In this document: positions 17,144 to 25,597 of the stretch, in pieces
How positions within the stretch are numbered: the first letter of the stretch is position 1
Layout of the letters: each line of letters begins with the position of its first letter
Assembly: GCA_035524955.1 (NCBI GenBank)
Contig: DATLFG010000086.1
Span: 1-64,000 of the forward strand
DNA from: CAMLFJ01 sp035524955
GTDB taxonomy: Bacteria > Methylomirabilota > Methylomirabilia > Rokubacteriales > CSP1-6
Direction: 5' to 3'
DNA length: 64,000 nucleotides
Notes under the pieces: model-generated
The model's database searches: none
What the model was told of the DNA's origin: nothing
Seen by the model: the letters and a program-made list of their open reading frames with translations, nothing else
Position numbers and translations under genes: made by a program

Positions 17144-19197
17144 GCCGGGATCAGCACCGCGGCCGCGCACCCGGTGGCCAGGGCCACGAGGCCCATGGAG
17201 GCGGAGCCCGGCACGCCGAGCCCCGTCGGGGTGGGGGCGGGAGCCATCATGCGCACATGGTGGCGGACTTCCGCCGACGCTTCTGGGTGTCCATGGTCCT
17301 GTCGATCCCGGTGCTGGCGCTGGCCCCGTTGATCCAGGCCTGGCTGGGGCTCAGCGAGGCGCTTGCGTTTCCGGGGGACCGGTCGGTTCAGGCCGTGCTC
17401 GCGACCGTCATCTATTTCTACGGCGGCTGGCCCTTTCTGCGCGGGGTCGTCGCGGAGCTCGGCAAGCGCCAGCCCGGGATGATGACGCTGATCGCGCTGG
17501 CGATCACGGTCGCCTGGGGCTACAGCGCCCTGGTGGCCCTCGGGCTCCATGGGGAGGGGTTCTTCTGGGAGCTGGCGACGCTGATCGACATCATGCTGCT
17601 CGGTCACTGGATCGAGATGAAGTCGGTGCTGGGCGCCTCGGCGGCGCTCGAGAGCCTGGTGCGCCTCATGCCGGCCGAGGCGCACCTCGTGGCGGCGGAC
17701 GGCTCGACGCGGGAGCTGCCGGTCACGGAGCTGAAGCGGGGTGACCGGGTGCTGATCAAGCCGGGGGAGAAGATCCCGACGGACGGCACCATCGTCCAGG
17801 GCCAGACCTCGGTCAACGAAGCGATGCTGACGGGCGAGAGCAAGCCGGTGGAGAAGGGAGAGGGGGCCACGGTCATCGGGGGCTCGGTCAACGGCGAGGC
17901 GGCCATCACCGTCGAGGTGCGGAAGACGGGCGACGAGACCTACCTCGCGCAGGTGATCGCCATGGTCCGCCAGGCCCAGGAGTCGCGCTCGCGCTCGCAG
18001 GACCTCGCCAACCGGGCCGCCGTCTGGCTGACGGCGGTCGCGCTCGGGGGCGGGGCGGTCACGCTCGTCGCCTGGCTCGTGGTGGGCGCTTCCTTTCCGT
18101 TCGCGCTGGCCCGCACGGTGACGGTGATGGTCATCGCCTGCCCCCACGCCCTGGGCCTCGCGGTGCCGCTGGTGGTGGCGGTGTCCACCGCGCTCTCGGC
18201 CAGCAACGGCCTGCTCATCCGTGACCGCTCGGCGTTCGAGCGCGCCCGCGCCCTCGACGCGATCGTGTTCGACAAGACGGGCACGCTGACCGAAGGCCGC
18301 TTCGGCGTCACGGATGTGATCAGTCTCGGCGGGCGCAGCGAGGAGGACCTGGTGCGCCTGGCCGCGAGCTTGGAGAGCCAGTCGGAGCACCCGATCGCCG
18401 CGGGGGTCGTGCGCGGGGCCCAGGAGCGAAAGGTGCAGTTCCCGGTCCCCGCGGCGTTTCGCGCCATCCCGGGCAAGGGGGCCGAGGCGGTCGTGGAGGG
18501 CGCCCGTGTCAAGGTGGTGAGCCCCGGCTACCTCAAGGCCGAGGGCCTCGAGACCGACGACCCGCGGGCGCGAGAGGTGGCCGAGCAGGGGAAGACCGTC
18601 GTGTACGTGCTCGTGAACGACCGTCTCGAGGGCGCCATCGCCCTCGCGGACATCATCCGGCCCGAGTCGCGCGAGGCCCTCGCCGCGCTCCGGGCCATGG
18701 GCATCAAGACGATGATGCTCACGGGCGATGCCACCGCGGTGGCCCGGTGGGTGGCCCGCGAGCTGGCCCTGGACGAGGTCTTCGCCGAAGTCCTACCGGA
18801 CCAGAAGGCCGCGAAGATCAAGGAGATCCAGGGGCGCGGGCTCACGGTGGCGATGACCGGCGACGGGGTCAACGACGCGCCGGCGCTCACCCAGGCCGAC
18901 GTGGGGATCGCGGTGGGCGCGGGCACCGACGTGGCGATCGAGTCGGCCGACATCGTGCTGGTCCGCTCCGACCCGCGCGACGTGACCGCGATCGTGGATC
19001 TCGCGCGTGCCACGTATCGGAAGATGATCCAGAACCTCTGGTGGGCGACCGCGTACAATGCGGTGGCGATCCCGGTGGCGGCCGGTGTGCTCTATCCGGC
19101 CGGCATCCTCCTGACCCCGGCGGTCGGCGCGGTGCTCATGTCGGTGTCGACCGTCATCGTCGCGATCAATGCGCGCTTGCTCCGGCTCAAGCGGTAG
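17140..19197 (+). CDS. copB: CopB-type copper/silver P1B-ATPase
   Basis: The 685-residue inner-membrane exporter starts at a GTG overlapping the phosphoketolase stop (GTGA). Residues 1-45 are His-rich (H-E-A-H-G-G-G-A-R-H, S-H-H-A-H), replacing the usual Cys-type metal-binding domains. The membrane motif is C-P-H (V-I-A-C-P-H-A-L-G, near residue 333), typical of the CopB subgroup rather than C-P-C. The phosphorylation site D-K-T-G-T-L-T-E-G is near residue 377, with T-G-E-S-K-P and G-D-G-V-N-D-A-P-A-L also intact. It probably pumps Cu(I)/Cu(II) or Ag(I) to the periplasm, where CusF and the oxidase act. Confidence 0.9.
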   Translation: MSRDQHRGRAPGGQGHEAHGGGARHAEPRRGGGGSHHAHMVADFRRRFWVSMVLSIPVLALAPLIQAWLGLSEALAFPGDRSVQAVLATVIYFYGGWPFLRGVVAELGKRQPGMMTLIALAITVAWGYSALVALGLHGEGFFWELATLIDIMLLGHWIEMKSVLGASAALESLVRLMPAEAHLVAADGSTRELPVTELKRGDRVLIKPGEKIPTDGTIVQGQTSVNEAMLTGESKPVEKGEGATVIGGSVNGEAAITVEVRKTGDETYLAQVIAMVRQAQESRSRSQDLANRAAVWLTAVALGGGAVTLVAWLVVGASFPFALARTVTVMVIACPHALGLAVPLVVAVSTALSASNGLLIRDRSAFERARALDAIVFDKTGTLTEGRFGVTDVISLGGRSEEDLVRLAASLESQSEHPIAAGVVRGAQERKVQFPVPAAFRAIPGKGAEAVVEGARVKVVSPGYLKAEGLETDDPRAREVAEQGKTVVYVLVNDRLEGAIALADIIRPESREALAALRAMGIKTMMLTGDATAVARWVARELALDEVFAEVLPDQKAAKIKEIQGRGLTVAMTGDGVNDAPALTQADVGIAVGAGTDVAIESADIVLVRSDPRDVTAIVDLARATYRKMIQNLWWATAYNAVAIPVAAGVLYPAGILLTPAVGAVLMSVSTVIVAINARLLRLKR

Positions 19198-19245
19198 TCG
19201 ATGGCGCCGCGTACGGCGGAGCAGCCAGACGGAAGGAGACGCGTG

Positions 19246-20277
19246 ATGGCACGGGCAACCCTCGAAGCCACCGCCCGGGCGCTGGTGGCGCCCGGGAAGG
19301 GGATCCTCGCCGCCGACGAGAGTCATCCGACGATCGGGCGACGTTTCGAGGAGTACGGGATCTCCAACCGCGAGGAGCACCGTCGGCGCTACCGGCAGAT
19401 GCTCTTCACGACGCCGGGCATCGGCGAGTTCATCAGCGGCGTGATCCTCTTCGACGAGACCATCCGCCAGGCCACCGACGAGGGCCGGCCGTTCGTGGAA
19501 GTGCTCGCGGGCGCGAGCATCCTCCCGGGCATCAAGGTCGATGGGGGGGCCAAGCCCCTCGCGGGGGCGCCGGGCGAGCGGGTGACCGAGGGGCTCGACG
19601 GCCTCCGCGAGCGGCTGGCGGAATACAAGACGCTCGGGGCGCGCTTTGCGAAGTGGCGCGCGGTGATCGCGGTCGGCGAGGACGGTCGCATCCCCACCCG
19701 CCGGGCGCTCCAGGCCAACGCCGACGCGCTCGCCCGCTATGCGGCGCTGTGCCAGGAGGCAGAAATCGTCCCGATCGTTGAGCCGGAGATCCTGATGGAC
19801 GGCGGACACTCCCTCGAGCGCTGCCTGGAGGCGACGGAGGCCGCGCTTCATGTGGTGTTCGATGCCCTGTGGGAGCAGCGGGTCGCCCCGGAGGGTCTAC
19901 TCCTGAAGCCGAACATGGTGCTGGCGGGTACCAGTGCCCCGCGCCAGGCTTCGGTCGAGGAAGTCGCCGAAGCGACCGTGCGGTGCCTACGGCGGACGGT
20001 GCCGCCGGCCGTGCCGGGCATCGTGTTCCTCTCCGGCGGGCAGACGGACGAGCTGGCCACCCTCCACCTGAATGCGATGAACCGTCTCCCGGCGCCCCCG
20101 CCGTGGCCGCTGAGCTTCTCGTACGGCCGTGCGCTTCAGGCCGCCCCGCTCGGAACGTGGCGAGGCGATCCGGCACGGGTCGCGGACGCTCAGCGCGCCT
20201 TTCACCACCGGGCCCGGTGCAACAGCGCGGCGCGCTCCGGGGCGTACACCCCGGAGCTCGAGCGGGGCGCCGTGTGA
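19246..20277 (+). CDS. Class I fructose-bisphosphate aldolase
   Basis: The 343-residue enzyme belongs to the metal-independent, Schiff-base class I aldolases of eukaryotic type. It has K-G-I-L-A-A-D-E-S near residue 18, K-V-D-G-G-A near 96, the phosphate-binding and catalytic region A-K-W-R-A-V-I near 140 and L-L-K-P-N-M-V-L (Schiff-base Lys) near 215. ATG 19246 has GGAAGGAG upstream. It splits or forms fructose 1,6-bisphosphate and is directly followed, with a four-base overlap, by phosphofructokinase, so the two enzymes act in sequence. Confidence 0.9.
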   Translation: MARATLEATARALVAPGKGILAADESHPTIGRRFEEYGISNREEHRRRYRQMLFTTPGIGEFISGVILFDETIRQATDEGRPFVEVLAGASILPGIKVDGGAKPLAGAPGERVTEGLDGLRERLAEYKTLGARFAKWRAVIAVGEDGRIPTRRALQANADALARYAALCQEAEIVPIVEPEILMDGGHSLERCLEATEAALHVVFDALWEQRVAPEGLLLKPNMVLAGTSAPRQASVEEVAEATVRCLRRTVPPAVPGIVFLSGGQTDELATLHLNAMNRLPAPPPWPLSFSYGRALQAAPLGTWRGDPARVADAQRAFHHRARCNSAARSGAYTPELERGAV

Positions 20278-21518
20278 GCGCGAAGACGCTCGCCATCCTC
20301 GTCGGGGGCGGCCCCGCGCCGGGGATCAACGCAGTCATCGCCGCGGCGACCATCGAGGCCCGCAACCGCGGCCTCCAGGTCCTCGGCTGTCAAGACGGCT
20401 ACAAGTGGCTGATGCAGGGGGACCTCGGGCACGTCCAGGAGCTCGAGGTCGCGGCGCTCTCCCGGATCCACTTCGAGGGAGGCTCGATCCTGCGCACCTC
20501 CCGCGCGAACCCGGCGCAGTCGGCCGACACCCTTCGTAACGTCGCCGAATCGCTGCAGCGCCTGAGCGTGTCTTACCTCGTGGCCATCGGTGGCGACGAC
20601 ACCGCCTCCGGCGCCGCGGCCGTCGCCCGGGCGCTCTCGGGGCGGCTCGCGATCGCGCATGTCCCGAAGACCATCGACAACGATCTCCCGCTGCCGGCCG
20701 GGATCCCGACGTTCGGCTTCACCACCGCGGTCGACGTGGGCAAGGACCTCGTGCGCAACCTGATGAAGGAGGCGGCGACCACCGACAAGTGGTTCTTCGT
20801 CACCGTCATGGGGCGCCACGCCGGCCATCTGGCCCTGGGGATCGGCAGCGCCGCGGGTGCGACCGTGACCCTCATCGGCGAGGAGTTCGGGGAGGGCGCG
20901 GTGTCGCTCGACGCGATCGCGGGGATCCTCGAGGGCGCCATCATCAAGCGGCGCGCCTATGGGCGAGAGCACGGCGTGGCGCTGGTCGCCGAAGGGCTGA
21001 TCGAGCGACTGGATCCCGACACGCTGGGGCCGCTGGAGCACGATCCCTACGGCAACGTGCGCCTGGCGGAGCTCGAGCTGTCCCGGCTGCTCAAGGACCG
21101 GGTGGGGGCGAGCCTGGCCGCCCGCGGCATCGCGTCCCGGATCATCGCCAAGGACATCGGGTTCGAGCTGCGTTGCGCGCCGCCGGGAGGGTTCGACATT
21201 CACTACTGTCGCGGTCTCGGGTACTGGGCGACGCGGTTCCTGGTCGAGGGCGGCACCGAGGCGATGGTGAGCCTCCAGGCCGACCGGTTCGTGCCCATGC
21301 CGTTCCGCGACCTGGTCGACCCGACGACCGGGCGGTTCCGCGTGCGCTATGTCGACGTGACGTCGGAGGCGTACCGCATGCTCGCCGCCTACATGATCCG
21401 GCTCACGCGCGCGGATTTCGAGGATCCGGAGCAAGTCCGCGCGCTGGCGCGCGCCGGGGGGCAGGGCGAGGCCGAGTTCATCGCGCGGTTCGGCAGTACC
21501 GTGGAGCTGGCCCGCTAG
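20274..21518 (+). CDS. pfp: Pyrophosphate-type 6-phosphofructokinase
   Basis: The 414-residue protein is a PFKA-family enzyme. The phosphoryl-donor positions are those known to mark PPi enzymes: G-G-D-D-T instead of G-G-D-G-S, and P-K-T-I-D-N-D instead of P-G-T-I-D-N-D. M-G-R-H-A-G-H-L and E-G-L-I-E are also present. A PPi enzyme works in both glycolytic and gluconeogenic directions. GTG 20274 overlaps the aldolase stop. Donor specificity is predicted from these residues only. Confidence 0.85.
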   Translation: MSAKTLAILVGGGPAPGINAVIAAATIEARNRGLQVLGCQDGYKWLMQGDLGHVQELEVAALSRIHFEGGSILRTSRANPAQSADTLRNVAESLQRLSVSYLVAIGGDDTASGAAAVARALSGRLAIAHVPKTIDNDLPLPAGIPTFGFTTAVDVGKDLVRNLMKEAATTDKWFFVTVMGRHAGHLALGIGSAAGATVTLIGEEFGEGAVSLDAIAGILEGAIIKRRAYGREHGVALVAEGLIERLDPDTLGPLEHDPYGNVRLAELELSRLLKDRVGASLAARGIASRIIAKDIGFELRCAPPGGFDIHYCRGLGYWATRFLVEGGTEAMVSLQADRFVPMPFRDLVDPTTGRFRVRYVDVTSEAYRMLAAYMIRLTRADFEDPEQVRALARAGGQGEAEFIARFGSTVELAR

Positions 21519-21558
21519 GGACGGTGGGGGGTGGGAGTGTTCGGGCCGGGAGGATGAG

Positions 21559-22104
21559 ATGACGACGCCAGTCGGATCGCCGGCGGTCGAGTTTGCGCTC
21601 GAGGACACGGTCGGGTCCATCCATCGGCTCGAGCACTACCGGGGTCACTGGCTCTTGATGGTCTTCCATCGGCACCTCGGCTGACTACCCTGTCGGGAGC
21701 ACGTGTCGCAGTTGCGACAGCGGGAGGGCGAGGTCGCCGGGCTGGGCCTGCGCATCGTGGTGGTCACGTTCGAGGCTCGGGAGCGTGCCGAAGAGTACGT
21801 GCGCGAGGTGGGGCTCGGGTGGCCCCTGCTGATCGACCGGCGGCGTGTCCTCTATCGCGCCTACGGGATGGCGCGTGGTCGGCGGTCGGCGATCTGGGGA
21901 CTCGCGACGTGGTGGGCGTACGCTCGGCTGCTCGTGCGGGGTCATCGGCCGAGACGCCCCACCGGCGACGTCAACCAGCTGGGCGGCGACGTTCTCGTGG
22001 ACCCGGTGGGGAGGCTGGCCCTGCATCATGTCGGGACAGGCCCGGCGGATCGGCCGGCAGTCGGCGCGCTCCTCGAGCGGATCCGGCGGGGCGACCGCGA
22101 CTAG
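21559..22104 (+). CDS. Redoxin/peroxiredoxin-like protein with in-frame UGA, candidate selenoprotein
   Basis: Read through the TGA at 21,682-21,684, this frame gives a 181-residue AhpC/TSA-like redoxin: S-P-A-V-E-F-A-L-E-D near the start, H-Y-R-G-H-W-L-L-M-V-F-H-R-H-L-G, then U42-L-P-C45, then R-E-H-V-S-Q-L-R, and further on V-V-V-T-F-E, G-W-P-L-L-I-D and G-G-D-V-L-V-D. The UGA falls where peroxiredoxin-like relatives carry the first Cys of a C-x-x-C redox motif, giving U-x-x-C. The sequence continues in frame and in family on both sides, with no decay. ATG 21559 has GGAGG upstream. A hairpin starts 20 nt after the UGA. The alternative is a nonsense mutation or sequencing error. Confidence 0.75.
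21685..21720 (+). promoter_or_regulatory. Candidate bacterial SECIS hairpin of the redoxin gene
   Basis: Directly downstream of the UGA, bases 21,704-21,709 (TGTCGC) pair perfectly with 21,714-21,719 (GCGACA) around the loop AGTT. The loop lies 26-29 nt after the UGA and has G as its second base. Known bSECIS elements place a small G-containing apical loop about 16-37 nt after the UGA, so position and loop both fit. Confidence 0.6.
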
Positions 22105-22146
22105 AGATGGTCGCGCGGGGGCCGCCAGATCGGCGGCGCGCGCGGG

Positions 22147-23466
22147 TCAGCGAGGCGCCCGGTCGCGACGCTCGATCAAGATCACCTGGCCCGGGTAGAT
22201 GTGCGAGCTGCGCGTGGCGGGGTTCCACCGCCTGACGTCGCCGACGGAGACGCCGTGCCGATGGGCGATGCCGCCCAGGGTGTCGCCCGACCTCACGCGG
22301 TACCGGACGCGCTGGACGGCGCGCGCCGCCATCGCCCGCTCGAGTCCGGGGAGGGCCGCCTCGAAGCCGGCGCGACCGCCCTCCGGGATCCGTACCTCGT
22401 ATCGCCCCTCGGGCAGCGCGTCGGCCATGATCGCGGGGTTCAGCGCCTTCGTCTGACGGTAGAACGAGCCGGCGGCCGCCGCGATCTCGGTCACGGTGAC
22501 GCGGCCGACGACGCGCAGCGTGACCACGTCCGTGGCATGCGGCGAGTATCGCTCCTCGGGCGGGACCTCGAAGCCGTACTGGGCCGGGTCCTCGAGGATC
22601 AGCTTCGCGGCGAGGATGCGGAAAAAGTACCGCTCCGTCTCCAGCGGCAGCGCCAGCTGGTAGTAGGTGGCCACGCCCTGCCCGCTCATGGCACCCCGGA
22701 CGCGGCTCTCGCCGGCGTTGTAGGCGGCGAGCGCGAGGGGCCAGTCCGCGAGGCTCGCGTGCAGATCGCGAAGGTACGCGAGCGCGGCGGCCGTGGAGCG
22801 AGCCGGGTCCCGGCGCTCGTCCCACGACGGCGTGACCCGCAGGCCGTAGCTCCGGGCGGTGCCGGCGATGAACTGCCAGATGCCCGAGGCGTGGGCCCAG
22901 GAGTACGCGCGCGGCAACAGGGCACTCTCCACGACGGCGACGTACTTCAGATCGTCGGGGAGCCCGGCCCGCCGGAGCTCGGCCTCGATGTACGGGAAGT
23001 ACCGCGCGCTGCGCTTCAGCCAGAGGATGACCTGGGCGGGACTGCCGAGAGACATGTAGAACTCGCGCTCGAGGCGCTCGGCGACGTCCCATCGGTCCAG
23101 CGGAACCGTCGCGCCCGCGAAGACGATGGCTTCCGGCAGCCGATGGCTGTGCATCCCGGCCCGCGCCTCGACGAGGCTGCCGGTGATCGCCTCCAGCTGC
23201 TCGCGGAGTGTCTCGACCTCCGACGCCAGCGCCTCGACACGGTCCCGGAGCGAGCTGGCCCCGTCCTCGGCGCTGCCGGTGTCCTCGGCAGCGCCGGGGC
23301 TCTCCGCCGGGCTCGACCGGTCCGCGGTGTCCGCCGGCTGATCTGCCGGCTCGACCCCGTAGGTGTCCGCGACGGCCTCAGGCGTGACGGACTGCCCCGA
23401 CATGAGCGCGGGGGCGACGAGGAGCCAGCCGAGGAGGGCCAGTGTGCCCGGGACGAGGGGTCGCAT
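22147..23466 (-). CDS. Membrane-bound lytic transglycosylase with LysM domain (MltD-like)
   Basis: The 439-residue exported protein has an N-terminal signal, an acidic coiled-coil-like stretch (about residues 70-105), an SLT catalytic domain and a C-terminal LysM domain. The SLT domain shows V-A-V-V-E-S-A-L (catalytic Glu), A-S-G-I-W-Q-F-I and L-A-A-Y-N-A-G-E. The LysM shows Y-R-V-R-S-G-D-T-L-G-G-I-A and W-N-P. Such enzymes cleave peptidoglycan to anhydromuropeptides in the periplasm. It stands alone, convergent with the redoxin gene. Confidence 0.85.
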   Translation of the reverse strand: MRPLVPGTLALLGWLLVAPALMSGQSVTPEAVADTYGVEPADQPADTADRSSPAESPGAAEDTGSAEDGASSLRDRVEALASEVETLREQLEAITGSLVEARAGMHSHRLPEAIVFAGATVPLDRWDVAERLEREFYMSLGSPAQVILWLKRSARYFPYIEAELRRAGLPDDLKYVAVVESALLPRAYSWAHASGIWQFIAGTARSYGLRVTPSWDERRDPARSTAAALAYLRDLHASLADWPLALAAYNAGESRVRGAMSGQGVATYYQLALPLETERYFFRILAAKLILEDPAQYGFEVPPEERYSPHATDVVTLRVVGRVTVTEIAAAAGSFYRQTKALNPAIMADALPEGRYEVRIPEGGRAGFEAALPGLERAMAARAVQRVRYRVRSGDTLGGIAHRHGVSVGDVRRWNPATRSSHIYPGQVILIERRDRAPR

Positions 23467-23651
23467 GAGCCCATGCTATTGGGAGCACGCGATTGTGGGA
23501 AGAAGAAAAGGCGACGCCGTGGGGGGGCGGTCACCGAAGATCCCGACTGAAGCGGCGAAAACGTGGTCGCGACCGGAACTTGCGTGCGAACGGGGTGGGG
23601 ACCCCCAAGGTCCAATAGACCCTGGCCGTCTCCAACGAGACACTCCGAGCC

Positions 23652-23846
23652 ATGGTGTCCGGCGCGATGGTTGGTGTCCTGAAGGAGCTCCTCGCGGATC
23701 GCGTCGTGTTGACCGATGGGACCGCCATCCGGTTCGCAGGGGCGCTGAGCGCCCCCCGGATTGCCCCTGGAAGTCGCGTCACGATTCTCTACACCCGTGA
23801 CGATGACGGTGAGGGGATGCTGGTCCAGAGCGTGAAGCACATGTAG
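23652..23846 (+). CDS. Small hypothetical protein with OB-like beta fold
   Basis: The 64-residue ORF alternates beta-like strands (V-G-V-L-K-E-L-L-A-D-R-V-V-L-T-D-G-T, A-P-G-S-R-V-T-I-L-Y-T-R), reminiscent of a small OB-type or DUF5666-like domain. A TTGGAC-type half-site (GTCCAAT, 23,610-23,616) lies 36 bp upstream. The ribosome-binding site is weak. It is tail-to-tail with the selenoprotein gene. No family assigned. Confidence 0.45.
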   Translation: MVSGAMVGVLKELLADRVVLTDGTAIRFAGALSAPRIAPGSRVTILYTRDDDGEGMLVQSVKHM

Positions 23847-23848
23847 GG

Positions 23849-25554
23849 CTAGGGAGGCCCGAGGTCGCGCTCGGCGTCGGCGAGCAGCCGCCCGAGCGCG
23901 GGCGGCAGCTCGATCGGGCGGCCGACGACGCCGGGGCTGTAGCCCTGGAGCCAGTAGCTATTGGTGGGGTGGCCGCCCCCGGCCACGACGATCACGAAGT
24001 TGTCGGGGCGGGCGGTGATCGGCCATGGGTCCAGGGCGAGGCTGTCGCGCGCCACCTTGCTCGTGTCGATCTCGATCCACGCCGAGCCTCCCGCGCGCCG
24101 GAGCTGCTCGGCGGGAATCCGCGACTGCTCCCAGAGGAACTCGCGCATCGAGGCCTTCGTCCATCCGAGCCCCGCCATGGTCTGCGCCACCACTCCAGGG
24201 ATCATCAGGATGCCCGGGGTTCCATGCTCGTAGCCGGCGAGCCCGGCCATGTTGGGCACGCGCATGAAGTCGGCCATCCGGTGCATGCCCTGCAGCGCAT
24301 CCTCCTCGGGCGTCTCCTTCTTGGCGCCGCGCCGGCGGATGTTCGTGGCCCCGTTGGCGAAGGCGAGCGAGATCGAGCTGGTGCCCGGCGCGAAGCCGTG
24401 GCGCTCGGTGCCGTGCGACGCCCAGCCCGGGGGCAGGTTCGTCTCGTCTTCCGCGAAGACCACGTTCGTGTAGCGCAGGCCGCCGTAGTTGGCCATGGTG
24501 CCGGTGCCGGGCCGGGCGCCGCCCAGGTTCTGCTGGAGCAGGCGCAACGCGCGGCCGATGCCGGCCCCCGCCGGCCGTTGCGGGTCCGGGCCGAGGCAGC
24601 CGAAGCCCGCGTTCAGCCGGATCCACGCGCCGATCGGTCCGTTGACGATCACCACCGGAAACGCGCTGCCCGAGGCGGCCTGCAGCGTCTCGCTGCCCGA
24701 CACGGGATCGAGGAAGGCCTCCACCGCGGCCACGAGGACGGGCAGGTACTCGGGCCGGCCCCCCGCCATCGCCAGCGCGATGGCGCACGACTCGACGGTG
24801 GTCACTCCGCCGCGCGGGGGAAAGGTGCCGAGCTTGCGGCCGCGCGGGTGCGCGGCGCCGCCGAGGATCCAGTCCACGCGCGCCGGCGTCGGGGGCCAGA
24901 GCGGCAGGCCGTCGCCCCAGCGCGAGCATCAGGTGGTTCGCCCGCGCGAAGGTGTCCTCCCCGCTCGTCCCCTCCACGCGGATCATGGGCGCCTCGCCCG
25001 CGCCGTCGCCGCCGACGGCCGAGCGCCATCGCGTGGCCGTCGTAGAACTCCTGCTTGCGGGTCTCCACCGGCGAGATGTCGCTGCCCGGCAGGAACATGT
25101 CGATGGGGAAGGTGACCATTGCCGCGTGCGGCGCCAGCCCGAGGCCGGCCACCGCGTTCGTCATGACGCCGACGAAATCGGCGCGGGTGAGGGTGACGGT
25201 CGGGATCCCCCGTGCTTCGAGCCTGGCGGCCGCCCGGCCGCACGCGGTCGCGCAGGTCCCTCAGGCCGCGTTGCCGATCACGACGGCGTCCACCCCGCTT
25301 GCCTCGACGAGCGCCGCCGTCTCCTCCGAGCCGATCACCGCGTTGCCCTGGGGGAAGGCGTCGATCGGCAGGACCTCGATGCCCGGGAAGTCCGTCTCGA
25401 GCAGCGCCTTGAGAAGCGGCAGCATCCGGTAGGCCTGCCACTGCTCGTTGCTGACGAAGCCGACGCGCGCGCCGCCGAGGGCGGCGACGCGCGGGGCGTG
25501 GGGCTGCGTCACCTCGATGGAGCCGGACGGGTCGTGGAACTCGAGAGTGGGCAT
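23849..25554 (-). CDS. UGSC-family selenoprotein gene with in-frame UGA and two apparent frameshifts
   Basis: From ATG 25554 the frame reads 97 residues (ending V-D-A-V-V-I-G-N-A-A), meets TGA at 25,261-25,263, and continues G-T-C-A-T-A-C-G-R, giving U98-G-T-C, then R-G-I-P-T-V-T-L-T-R-A-D-F. This is the layout of UGSC-motif (seleno)proteins. Two one-base insertions appear to shift the frame near 25,018 and 24,920. Removing them links to G-D-G-L-P-L-W-P-P-T and a long C-terminal domain ending at 23,849. Whether N- and C-terminal parts are one protein or two coupled genes is uncertain, and frameshifts may be assembly errors. The gene follows the FAD monooxygenase by 43 bp on the same strand. 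Confidence 0.6.
25226..25260 (-). promoter_or_regulatory. Candidate bacterial SECIS hairpin of the UGSC gene
   Basis: On the minus strand, 20-25 nt after the UGA (GCGGCC, 25,241-25,236) pairs with 30-35 nt after it (GGCCGC, 25,231-25,226) around loop GGGC. The loop begins with G and lies 26-29 nt after the UGA, exactly as in the redoxin gene. The region is very GC-rich, so chance hairpins are more likely here. Confidence 0.5.
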
Positions 25555-25597
25555 GCGGCCTCCTCCTGGAGTGGTCATGCTCGCGTGCGCCGACGGC

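Noticed and set aside
14309..17170. A 953-codon minus-strand open frame opposite the phosphoketolase gene
   Set aside because: It is antisense to a strongly recognisable gene, is Arg/Val/Pro-rich without domains, and results from high-GC codon bias.
15742..19197. Apparent 1,151-residue fusion upstream of the CopB ATPase
   Set aside because: The first 460 codons are an out-of-frame reading of phosphoketolase; the real start is GTG 17140.
23610..23616. GTCCAAT before the small gene at 23,652
   Set aside because: Only one half-site is present (left side is GACCCC), so an operator cannot be supported on its own.
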